Part shown: positions 34,927-43,462 of the stretch, piece by piece
Numbering within the stretch: the stretch's first letter is position 1
How the letters are laid out: every line of letters begins with the position of its first letter
Assembly (NCBI GenBank): GCA_900169235.1
Contig: FWCC01000062.1
Coordinates: 1 to 64,000 of the forward strand
Reading direction: 5' to 3'
Origin: Zarea fungicola
Lineage: Eukaryota > Ascomycota > Sordariomycetes > Hypocreales > Cordycipitaceae
Length of the DNA: 64,000 nt
Program-made: the position numbers and the translations under genes
Notes under the pieces: model-generated
Seen by the model: the letters and a program-made list of their open reading frames with translations, nothing else
The model's database searches: none
What the model was told of the DNA's origin: nothing

Positions 34927-36483
34927 CTATACCAGTTTCGACTCCACATGTTCAGACCGTTTCTTTAAAGGCAGCAAGCGGCTTTCTGATGGCGTGGAAG
35001 CACTCTTTGTACCCTTTCCACCCACCCTTTCGCAGCAGGCAACCAATGCATGCGCTATGAACATGACGGTCGTTACAATACCCGCTACATGGAAGACGAC
35101 GGTAACGAACTTGAGGATCGCTCCAATGATATTAACGCGGATAATGCGCAGATCTAAAGCTCCAAGATTTGAAATGATCAGAAACGCGCGTCCAAAAATA
35201 CCTTCATGATGCAGCACGAAAACAGCAAGATGAAAGTAAAGCATCTTCCAGAGCGTATACAACCATGGAAAGCAGAGGAAAAATTGCACTGCCCAGCCAA
35301 TCCGTGAAGCATAAACAAATCCGTCAAGATGAACAGCTGGCCCAAAATTGAGCGCGGACGCCACGCGCCAGAGGAGCCACATGGCCATTGAGCAAAAGAC
35401 AGCCAGATGAAGTGAGAGATTCATGCTATCTCTCTGGGCTGCAAGATGCGTATCCACTTCTGAGATGGTGGAGATGATGGCCAAGGTTTCGAGAACGTAC
35501 AGAGGACTTGTGACAAGAGTGACCACCACAAAATCCAAGTTCGGGTCCGGAAAGAAATCCTTGGTTTTAGTGCTTGGTCCAGGGAACGTCTTTGCCAACG
35601 GACCAACAATATATCGACGAATTGGAGTTGCCATGTGCCCGGAAACAAAAGCAGAAAGGGGCCGTACCACAGATATCCATAACGGTCGAAAACCATATTG
35701 CATGATCGGCAGTAGCACAAAGCGAAGAAGGAGCCCCCTGATACCAGCTTGGTACAAAATGAAGATGATGCTCGCACCGATGATTGTTTTTATCCATAAT
35801 ATAAGAAGAATGAACGCCATGTAACCACAGCCAAGTGCTGCTATAAGCAACCAGAAGCACATTCTAGCCGTCACTGATTCTGTGTATGCCGCGTTCAATG
35901 GGCATAGTACTGGCAGCATATGACACCCATCAGGTTCAAAGAAAGGGTACATCAGAGCAGGCACTATTTCTGTAATTGTGTTAGACCATACGATGCACAG
36001 CGCCCATTGAACAGGCCATGAGATCCTCCAACTGAAAACCAAACTATCCAGCTGTTTTGCTGGCTTGTAATGTACCACGCTTGCAGCGATCCTCCAGCAC
36101 AGGTGGCATATCGCGCCACAGAAGAGTGGAATGTAAAGCTTTGCATTGAAATACCCCTTAAACGTCAGATCTTGGCCATATATTAACAGCCAGGTAAAAT
36201 AGAAACCGACAACCGCTATCCACAGAGAGGCAACGGCCGCCATCGGCACGGCCATTGGACGCGGTGGCAAAAGGCCATCCTGGAATGCATTCTTTAGCTT
36301 TGTCTCTGGGTTGCTGGTTGCTGCTGTCTCAGTTTTTTCATGGGTGCCATCACCCAACGACCTGCTTTTCGACCCGCCTGGCTGTGTTGCGTGAGAGGGG
36401 ACTGCCTCGTATTCAATAATAGCTCGCGCTGCAAAAAACAACTCGAAGAAAATGCTATTGTATGGGCCTGCAGAAAACGGCAT
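34927..36483 (-). CDS. Polytopic membrane protein with internal duplication, unknown function
   Basis: Single-exon gene of 518 aa with roughly eight to ten hydrophobic helices after a hydrophilic N-terminus of about 75 residues. Two segments, near residues 120-175 and 370-430, share the pattern W-R-x-A-x7-P-A-x2-L-D-x2-V-x3-R-I-x-W-x-V-Q-x2-L-C-x2-W, so the protein is a tandem duplication of an about 250-residue unit. The tail is basic. No transporter or receptor family recognised. A real gene is likely because the frame is long, uninterrupted and consistent in composition. Confidence 0.72.
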   Translation of the reverse strand: MPFSAGPYNSIFFELFFAARAIIEYEAVPSHATQPGGSKSRSLGDGTHEKTETAATSNPETKLKNAFQDGLLPPRPMAVPMAAVASLWIAVVGFYFTWLLIYGQDLTFKGYFNAKLYIPLFCGAICHLCWRIAASVVHYKPAKQLDSLVFSWRISWPVQWALCIVWSNTITEIVPALMYPFFEPDGCHMLPVLCPLNAAYTESVTARMCFWLLIAALGCGYMAFILLILWIKTIIGASIIFILYQAGIRGLLLRFVLLPIMQYGFRPLWISVVRPLSAFVSGHMATPIRRYIVGPLAKTFPGPSTKTKDFFPDPNLDFVVVTLVTSPLYVLETLAIISTISEVDTHLAAQRDSMNLSLHLAVFCSMAMWLLWRVASALNFGPAVHLDGFVYASRIGWAVQFFLCFPWLYTLWKMLYFHLAVFVLHHEGIFGRAFLIISNLGALDLRIIRVNIIGAILKFVTVVFHVAGIVTTVMFIAHALVACCERVGGKGTKSASTPSESRLLPLKKRSEHVESKLV

Positions 36484-37538
36484 AATGTCTTGATTCGAGC
36501 GCCTTCAAATACTTGACTACAGCAGCATAGAAGACAGAGAAAATAGAGAGAGAGACAATAAAAATAAATATAAACAAAACCAGGCCAAGAAAACCTGCGA
36601 TTGGGTAAGTTACAGATAGATATTTTCCTTGACAAGGCTGTGTAGCGTGGAGCACAGTACAAGGGTATGCGCAGCGTCACGTGGAAGATTCGTGGAAACG
36701 CTCAGTTTGGATACAATTTACGAGTGTGCATTTAAGATGCAAAGGAGTAATTATTATGCATAACGAGAAATGAAGGCCGGCTGTGCTGTGGACAGCGCCA
36801 GGCGCGGGGGACACTCCATTTCGAGCGGTGCTTGCATGATTCGTAGTGAAAGGAATAATCTAGCTGCGCACCTGAACAACAGGCTGGCCGGCTACACACT
36901 GAGTCTGACACTCAGAGGCACATAATTCCAAAGCTGGTTTGGGATCCTAGTGTAGAGTTGGTTGCTAGTCTACAGATTAGCAATTTCCATTCCAAGATGT
37001 ACTTTTCGCCGTTGCGGCTAACTTGAATCTACAGCCAGGAAATAACTACAATGGAAAATGGAGCCGCGGTTCCAGCCGTTGCCCGAAAGTGGATTTCATT
37101 GACACAGCTTCCTGTTAGCCTCCGGTACAAAAGTCCCATGCACAAGTAGCCTTTGTGTTCAAGTAGAGTGTATTCCCAACCGTCACCCTCAGCATCGAGG
37201 TAGGAGCAGTTGAGTGATGCTAGTGGCGGGTGGCCGCCTAGCGATGTGGCTGGCACTTCCAGTCAACCCTTGGTTACAAGCCCTTCTGATTCCTATCCTG
37301 TTAAGCTAGGGTCTGCAAGACTTGGATTGATTATGGGCAGAGGATATACGAGAGAATCAATAGAGTTGGAGTAGGATTGAGCAACATGAAATGTAAACTA
37401 TCTGGCATAACTAGTCTAACAAGGGTTCCTTATAGCGTGGGTTGATTACTTTGAAGCCGCCTCAGTATGCAAACCCCAGCTGTCTGGCATGCTCGCCTTT
37501 GTTATCCTAGCCTATATTTATGCTTTGCAACTACCTCT
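36484..37538. other. Intergenic region, no gene seen
   Basis: Only short open frames, for example 37,029-37,256 on the minus strand, which shows no domain. Confidence 0.45.
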
Positions 37539-38018
37539 TTATAGACCATGTTTCTTTAAAAGAACATGCAGGTCCTCATACAAAATTTCCATAAATACAA
37601 CAACGTTGACAGAGTACGTGGTCGCGGTCAGCGATTGAAGCGTACATTTGGATTCCTTTAGAAATTCGCCGACCCCAATGACATACTCGGTCATGCTAAG
37701 CGCCGAGACCTTCACCACTGCTCGAAATTGATTTTCTCTTTCCGAACCATGCCGTCGATTTTGCCAGTAGACGTCCAAAGAAGGTGGACCAAAAGTGACA
37801 TGACGAGGCCCGCGAAGAGCCACGGTTTGGCCCGTCTCCATGTTGAAGTATTTATTGTCCACGATAGGAGAGCCCTTTCCTTCGTCTGAGACTGTCCATT
37901 CATGAAGAAAAGGGCCACAGTATTCACTCGTACAACCAGCCTCATTGCAGGTGCTAGCAGCCGAGTCGGTACCGCTGGCTCTGCTAGCGGGATTCACGTC
38001 GGGACGACTTTGCTCCAT
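37539..38018 (-). CDS. Hypothetical protein
   Basis: 159-codon open frame. The N-terminal third is Ser/Ala/Cys-rich; a middle block (FHEW..., YFNMETGQTVALRGPRHVTFGPPSLDVYW) looks like folded protein; the C-terminus is hydrophobic then Lys-rich. No signal peptide and no family recognised. Confidence 0.4.
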   Translation of the reverse strand: MEQSRPDVNPASRASGTDSAASTCNEAGCTSEYCGPFLHEWTVSDEGKGSPIVDNKYFNMETGQTVALRGPRHVTFGPPSLDVYWQNRRHGSERENQFRAVVKVSALSMTEYVIGVGEFLKESKCTLQSLTATTYSVNVVVFMEILYEDLHVLLKKHGL

Positions 38019-38992
38019 GGTTCTAGAAGTAAAGGTGCGGCGAAAGGAGGAAAACCCGAGTCGCTTTGTACTATTAAACTTGCTGTTTGCTTCGATTCAG
38101 TGAAGCGTGAAAGGGGGCAACGTAGGAATAATGCTTAGCTATTATTGTTCAAGTGCTGGAAGCTACTTTACAAGGAAGCATGCTACGAAAATGAGTAAAA
38201 CTAGAACGGGCAGGTGGGAGAACCTTGGTTGACAAATAGAGGAATGCATGGTGACTCTAATGAGACATCCGGCACCGAAGGGAACAAGTAGTTAACCTAG
38301 CTGAAATTTGAATGGCAGTTTAGTCCCTTCGGCCGTTGTGTCGACGCACCAAGTTTATGTACTGGCTATTATTGCCCCAGCGTGCGAACTGCTCTGACTT
38401 TGCACATTTGGATTCCACCACACTATTATCCCGTCGAAGCTGCCATCCATCATGTCAAGAAAGCTCGCACTACCACTGTTTGATGGAATGCTCCTGGAAT
38501 GTGCTCTGTTAATTATTACTGTGCCCTGCGGATATTGCACCCTGTCTAGGGGCCTGGACAGCCACGGTAGGTAGTATTAACAAGGCTGAAGGTTAATTCC
38601 CACTATTAGGGGTGGACACCAAGTACGAGCAGGTGCAATAGATATGAAATAAGTTCAAAGTAAGAGAAAGAAAATGTACGTATGTCAATTACTTTTTTTG
38701 CGTCAATTTCGAGGACTGTTAGGATCTGTTTCCTCACTCCTCACCCACGTAAGCCATTGAACGACTTTCTTACGTCATGAGCCATAACTCTGCATCACGT
38801 CAGTGGCCTCCAGTTTGACTTGGGAAAATAAACTCCAGTACCGCACCACTATGAGTAATGTGAGTCACTTTCAGTAAATGCCCATCACATTCACTGGTCG
38901 ATAAACTGATCCTACTAAAGCAGCAGAGCCACAAGGGTTGCCTGTTCTCGCAATTCAGACGGTTTTTTTCGTCATTGCATTAGTCCCTGGAT
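38019..38992. promoter_or_regulatory. Upstream region of the first UstYa gene
   Basis: Left border of the candidate RiPP cluster. It holds a TTACGTCA element at 38,770-38,777. Otherwise no gene or strong repeat is seen. Confidence 0.4.
38770..38777. promoter_or_regulatory. Candidate bZIP (ATF/CRE-type) site
   Basis: TTACGTCA (TGACGTAA on the other strand) lies about 216 bp upstream of the first UstYa start. It matches the consensus of ATF/CREB-type bZIP factors; a bZIP gene lies in the same cluster. One 8-mer alone is weak evidence. Confidence 0.4.
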
Positions 38993-39877
38993 ATGTTTCA
39001 AAAACTTAACCTATCATATAATTTCTTACCGGCAAATCCACCGGAGCCAGAGCCACCAGAAGACTCCAGCAACGAATTTGGAGATGTTCAATGGAAGCAG
39101 CATCCTCGCAAGCTGTCATATTGCTTGACAATTAAAGCCGCAGTTGTAATATTTATATTCATTCTTCAACTTGGGTTTACTTTGCATTTCCAACAAGCCG
39201 CCTCCCGATGCGCCAGAGGCGAGCTTGACAAGCCTCAAACGTTTGAGGCTAGGTTTGAAAGTGACCGAAATTATCAGTCGCTTGATCACCGATACGACAA
39301 CCTCTGGAATGAGACTGGTCAGTCTCCGATTGTAATGACCTCAATAGGCCTAAACGGTGGCCAAGCTCAAGTAGGCTCCATTACCATGTGAGTATGGCTG
39401 CCCTGTTGGATGTTTGGAAGTGCTAATGAAGCAAAGGTTTCATCAGCTTCATTGCTTGGCATCTCTACGAAAGGCACTTCAAGAGTCGCAAGAGGGGAAA
39501 AACATTGGCAAGGATTCAAAGGATGACGCGCATTGGCCGCACTGCTTGGATTATCTGCGCAAAGTATGTAGTTTCATTTCAATACCATCCAACCCCCACT
39601 GACATTCAGGCAGGCCATAATATGCTACGGCGACGACACCATTGAGCGGGCTGACTCATCCCCCGACGGGACTGGGCCAAAGGTTATTTCCGGGTTCCAA
39701 GACTGGCGAACTTGCCGTGATACGTCTCATATCTATACACTAAGATCCGAGAAACACTGTGTTACAACATGCTGATGCTGGCGGCTAGAGGATGTGGACA
39801 GTCGCCTGTGGAAAGTACACTCCTGGCCGACTACCTACGCCTTCGCAAGCCGATTGCTTGTCGCCATTAAGATGTAA
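38993..39877 (+). CDS. UstYa-like (DUF3328) RiPP-modifying protein, first copy
   Basis: Four exons: 38993-39387, 39437-39563, 39614-39716 and 39789-39877, giving 237 aa. UstYa-family proteins are membrane-anchored and needed for oxidative macrocyclisation of fungal RiPPs such as ustiloxin, asperipin and phomopsin. The typical plan is seen: a short cytosolic Pro/Glu-rich N-terminus, one membrane helix at about residues 47-66, then two HxxHC motifs, HQLHC at 134-138 and HWPHC at 164-168, the second followed by LDYLRKAIICYGDD. The last exon is short and its junction (donor GTGATA, acceptor GGCTAG) is the weakest. The C-terminus lacks the usual H-x-C-R-D-W ending, so the model may be slightly wrong there. 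It converges with the precursor gene. Confidence 0.83.
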
Positions 39878-40459
39878 GAGGAGAAGTTATCAGGAGTGAC
39901 ATACGATGGATCAATATAGGTAGCTATTGTAGCGAAGCTGTGTGTTAATTCATGCCTTTGCTTTGTTCTCATTCTTGTCCAATCTACACGTGGAGTCTGT
40001 GAACAAGGTTGGCCGTTGACATTGAACATTATAATTCCGCAAAGACAAATGAGTGATTAAAGGCATTCTGACTATGGAAGAGAGTTCATTTGGCTCACAG
40101 GATAAATGTGCCACAGAAACATTGTAGACTAGTTCATCTGCCTCACCGCCAGCGTTGTCTCAATCGTCAAAAAAGGCGTTGAACACTCACCTAATCTTAT
40201 TGCATGGGAACCTTCACAAATTGATAAACTTATTTAGCGCCAGTGTAAATGTTAAGTGAAAGCAGAAAATGCTAGGAAACAACCAAGTAGCCAGTAACTA
40301 TTTAACATCTATTGGAATGCCATTGGGTTAAATCAGCTTGTGCATCATATTGATCGACTTGAAACTATGCTACCACCCTCGTCAAGACAGGAGAAAGTAG
40401 CCCATTTGAGAGTGGCCCAATTTCATTGCGCTACTAGCTCTCAGCACCCTTACTACCTG
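39878..40459. other. Intergenic region between convergent UstYa and precursor genes
   Basis: About 580 bp of 3' flanks. No gene seen; AT-rich in the middle. Confidence 0.5.
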
Positions 40460-40504
40460 TTATTTGCAGTCCTCGTCATTCCAATCAAGAATATTTCCAA
40501 ACTC
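40460..40504 (-). repeat. Decayed fourth precursor repeat beyond the stop codon
   Basis: Directly after the precursor stop (40,525-40,523), in the same frame, 15 codons still encode a variant of the repeat core: Glu-Phe-Gly-Asn-Ile-Leu-Asp, then a Trp-Asn-Asp-Glu-Asp-Cys-Lys spacer, before a second stop at 40,462-40,460. Only the TAA separates it from the expressed repeats. It appears to be a relic of a longer repeat array. Confidence 0.7.
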
Positions 40505-40522
40505 CCACTTCTCGAGGATGTT

Positions 40523-40936
40523 TTACTCTTCAATACTCCATTTTTCATCCTCATCCTGCTCGTCAATAATGTTCAAGAACTCCCTTTTCTTGACGTTTCG
40601 CTCCGCATTGCCTGTGGTGCTCCATTTGTCGTCTTCATCTTTCTTGTCAAGAATGTTCAAAAATTCCCTTTTCTTGACATTTCTCTCTGCATTGCCAGTG
40701 GTACTCCATTTGTCATCTTCATCCTTCTTGTCAAGAATGTTGAGAAACTCGTTTCTCTCAAGCAGATGTCCCTCAGTGCGGAGAGAATTGCTGTCAGCTA
40801 TGTTTGGCAACTCACACAGAGCGTCAGATCTTAAAATATTGCACGAATATGGTGCCTTCATTTTGAACGTACCGGTTGGTGCTGCGGCAGTACCACCGAG
40901 CAGGATGAAGAGAGTCGAGAACGTGGAAAGCTTCAT
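40523..40936 (-). CDS. Candidate Kex2-processed RiPP precursor (dikaritin/ustiloxin-like)
   Basis: Single open frame of 137 aa. Residues 1-19 form a signal peptide (hydrophobic, ending AAA). A unique leader follows (about 20-62, two cysteines). Then come repeats at 63-90, 91-118 and a shortened third at 119-137. Each begins Glu-Phe-Leu-Asn-Ile-Leu/Ile-Asp, continues with an acidic Lys/Asp/Glu spacer plus one Trp, and the two full copies end Asn-Val-Lys-Lys-Arg. Lys-Arg is the kexin (Kex2) cleavage site. Secreted precursors with KR-separated repeats next to UstYa genes are the hallmark of ustiloxin, phomopsin, asperipin and epichloecyclin systems. The core is probably within the conserved Phe-Leu-Asn-Ile region, an inference. 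Product and activity are unknown. A signalling peptide or an unmodified secreted peptide is the alternative. Confidence 0.8.
   Translation of the reverse strand: MKLSTFSTLFILLGGTAAAPTGTFKMKAPYSCNILRSDALCELPNIADSNSLRTEGHLLERNEFLNILDKKDEDDKWSTTGNAERNVKKREFLNILDKKDEDDKWSTTGNAERNVKKREFLNIIDEQDEDEKWSIEE
40526..40750 (-). repeat. Coding tandem repeat, 84-bp units
   Basis: Unit 1 at 40,750-40,667, unit 2 at 40,666-40,583, partial unit 3 at 40,582-40,526. Units 1 and 2 encode the same 28 residues but differ at 10 bases, all silent. Unit 3 has conservative changes (Leu to Ile, Lys-Lys to Glu-Gln) and lacks the basic end. Confidence 0.92.
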
Positions 40937-41405
40937 TTTTCGTAATCAACTTTGGATACTGATTAAAATTGAGCAGTTGAGTGATAAAACCAAGATTTTT
41001 TTAATGTCCATGCAACAAGGTTGTCCCCCTTTTATAACTTTCTGAGCTTAACGTTGTAGGCTGCCTTGTATAGGTTACGTGATAGACCTGCCGTTCATAA
41101 AAGGCAACGTTATCTTACTGTTCTATTATTTACTAATGCAGAAAATGTACCTGAGTAATACGTCAAAGTCTATTGCTGAAGATATATACTAATTCCAGCC
41201 TCGGCAATAATCGGTACTGTAAAGGTCTTAGTCATGTGTGGTTGAATACTGAACCTTGCTAACATTTGCTGCCAATCTAGTCAGTGGCCTTAGCTGGACC
41301 ATTTGTCTTGGCAATCTACAACAACAGGCGATTTTGAAGCGTCAGTACCGTCGCGATTTTGCTGCGCTCTTTTATTTTTTCATGCTGGCAAGGCAAATCA
41401 AAATT
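40937..41405. promoter_or_regulatory. Divergent promoter, precursor and second UstYa gene
   Basis: 469 bp between two oppositely oriented start codons. It includes a TATA box for the precursor and a TTACGTGA element at 41,075-41,082 that resembles a Yap/ATF-type bZIP site. The layout allows coordinated expression of peptide and modifying enzyme. Confidence 0.55.
41029..41036 (-). promoter_or_regulatory. TATA box of the RiPP precursor
   Basis: TATAAAAG on the minus strand, followed by a G run, about 93 nt upstream of the precursor ATG. Suggests a strong, regulated promoter. Confidence 0.6.
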
Positions 41406-42375
41406 ATGGCCGAATACTCCACCAAATTTACTCTGTTAGACAATCGGCGCATTGAGAAGCAGGAATGGCAGGTCGACGGAGATGGACCGATCTCATTCGT
41501 GCTCCGAGCTCTTCGCATCTCATATAACACTGCTCACATTGTCGTGCTGTATGTCATCATCACCATTTTATCTGGCACTTTGTTGCTGCATGAAGGAGAT
41601 CCAAGCACGACACTTTACTGTGCGTCATACTCCCATTATGGCCATACAACCCTGCTAATTGAAAGTTAATAGCGCCTGCGACAAACGCGATCAAGTATAT
41701 AACCTACTTGTGGCCTGAAAACCTGGGACATAAGACTTCCTACATGGCTAATGGCCCTGATGGGATGCCAACCGATAGAACGGACCAGCTATGGAGTGAA
41801 CTTTACGAATGTGAGCTCTTCTATGGCTCACGACTGGCAACCAAACAGTCGTGAAGCTGCTTTCTTCTCCATTTGACTGACAGAATACAGTTGGAATCTC
41901 ACGACTGTCTTCATCTGAGGCCACCAAACTTCCTAACGAGACTGCAGCGCTTCCCAACGCCTCTGATCAGTACCCTATTCAGCTCGGCGTTTTTCACCAG
42001 CTCCACTGCCTCAATAATGTCCGCATGGCTCTATATCCAGAACGGTACTCGAATAAATTCCATGACCTCTTTGCAACGGATGTTAATGGGACCCGCTTCA
42101 ACTACTCCTCTCACGATGCCAACCATCTAAGCCACTGTATCGACACGCTCAGGCTCACTGTTATGTGCCACTCGGATGTGTCTCCACTCACTTGGGTATA
42201 TGACAAGGCGAAACGACAGCCGCTCCCGACGCTATATGTAGAGCACACTTGCCGCGACTTCGGTGCGATTCAGCAGTGGGCAGTGGACAGGGCCATTGTT
42301 GATGAGATGGAACTTGAATGGCCGCTTGGGTCGAAAGATGACTTCCAGTTCAAAGGAAAACCGGCAGACAACTGA
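41406..42375 (+). CDS. UstYa-like (DUF3328) RiPP-modifying protein, second copy
   Basis: Three exons: 41406-41619, 41673-41810 and 41891-42375, giving 278 aa, the usual family size. One membrane helix lies at about residues 44-61 after a charged N-terminus. The two diagnostic HxxHC motifs are complete: HQLHC at 153-157 and HLSHC at 196-200, the latter followed by IDTLRLTVMCHSD. The family's H-x-C-R-D-F ending (VEHTCRDFGAIQQWA) is present near residue 245. Several N-glycosylation sequons fit a lumenal or extracellular catalytic part. It starts divergently from the precursor. Together with the first copy it forms the pair often seen in ustiloxin-type clusters (UstYa plus UstYb). Confidence 0.9.
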
Positions 42376-43462
42376 TCAGTTTCCAATTAGATGAGTATTA
42401 AATTCCTTGAAAACCTCTAGCCGCCTGTTCTGAGAGCTTGTTGGATTATGGGGTAGTCGAATGAGCCAGATGAAGCTGAGACTCGACGGCAGATCGACAG
42501 ATCGACAGATCGTTAAGATGGAGATATTCCAGGGGTCGAATAGTCTAGATCTCTATTGATCAATCCGCGCAATTATTTTCCATTGAGACTCCTAGTTATG
42601 AATCAAGTACAAATCAAAACACCTTAAAGGGCGCGCCTTGTGGGCGTGGAAGGAATATGACCCAAGGAGCCCAAAAACGAGGCTCTGAGAGGGTCAGTGA
42701 GGCAGGACTGTAAAACACAGTGGCTTCCAGCCCCTTTATGATTGCCCCATTTATTTAATAAAGAGAGGAGTTTCATTCGTATCGTAGTGAGAAAATACTA
42801 GTCTTAGTTTAACCATTCTGGAGCAGATGAATAATAACTGCTTTGTGCCACGGCGGTATGAGTAATAATTAGACAATGTCGATGCTCAAACACCTATTAC
42901 AGACCCACATAAGTTGGGAAGTTTGCCAATCGCAGCTGCAGTTAGTGATTGAGGCGCACGAATGTTGCTGTAGGAAAGAGTCATTTGGTGTGGGAGGCTC
43001 AAGGGTACACAGTTATGAGGAGCCTGGCTAGACCTACGGAATTACTACGTAAACTCGCCACAAAAGCAGGTATAACCGGGTGAAATACTGTCAGACAGAA
43101 TATTAGTCACTGAGAAGCAGAACGTTGACGACGGAAAAGCTATCTGGTATGCAGGGTTCAGAGTAACTTACAGCCTAATGGGACCCCTGGCTTGGCTTGC
43201 GGAATACTAGGGGAACACTTGCAAAATTGGGTCAAGTTGCACAAAGCAAACCGTGATGAGTAGCTCTCATATCCTCTAGCCACCTTGCTTCACAAAATCT
43301 AGTCAGTTTTATCGTCCACTCCAAGTTGGCCAGGGTCTTGCGTGGCGGCAGAACAGCTTACGCGCAATTGCAACCTCGTCCGCATTTCAAAACGAGTTTT
43401 CTTCTCTAGCTCTGAACTGGATTAAGCTTCCGGCGCTGCTGTGCTATTTTCACCCGAGAACC
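42376..43462. promoter_or_regulatory. Upstream region of the first ABC transporter gene
   Basis: About 1.1 kb without a gene. Includes a short tandem GATCGACA repeat near 42,490-42,510 and the element ATTACTACGTAAA at 43,041-43,053. Confidence 0.45.
43041..43053. promoter_or_regulatory. Candidate bZIP site shared by both ABC transporter promoters
   Basis: ATTACTACGTAAA contains TTAC and GTAA half-sites three bases apart, like Yap-type bZIP targets. The identical 13-mer recurs at 53,933-53,945 upstream of the second ABC transporter. A 13-mer match can arise by chance in 64 kb; only its placement gives weight. Confidence 0.35.

Noticed and set aside
40526..40750. CRISPR-like or satellite array
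   Set aside because: The repeats are a multiple of three, encode a conserved peptide and contain no unique spacers; CRISPR arrays are not expected in a fungus.
40340..41045. Plus-strand frames of 164 and 193 codons opposite the RiPP precursor
   Set aside because: They are antisense to the repeat array and repeat with the same period; signal peptide, TATA box and KR sites support the minus strand.
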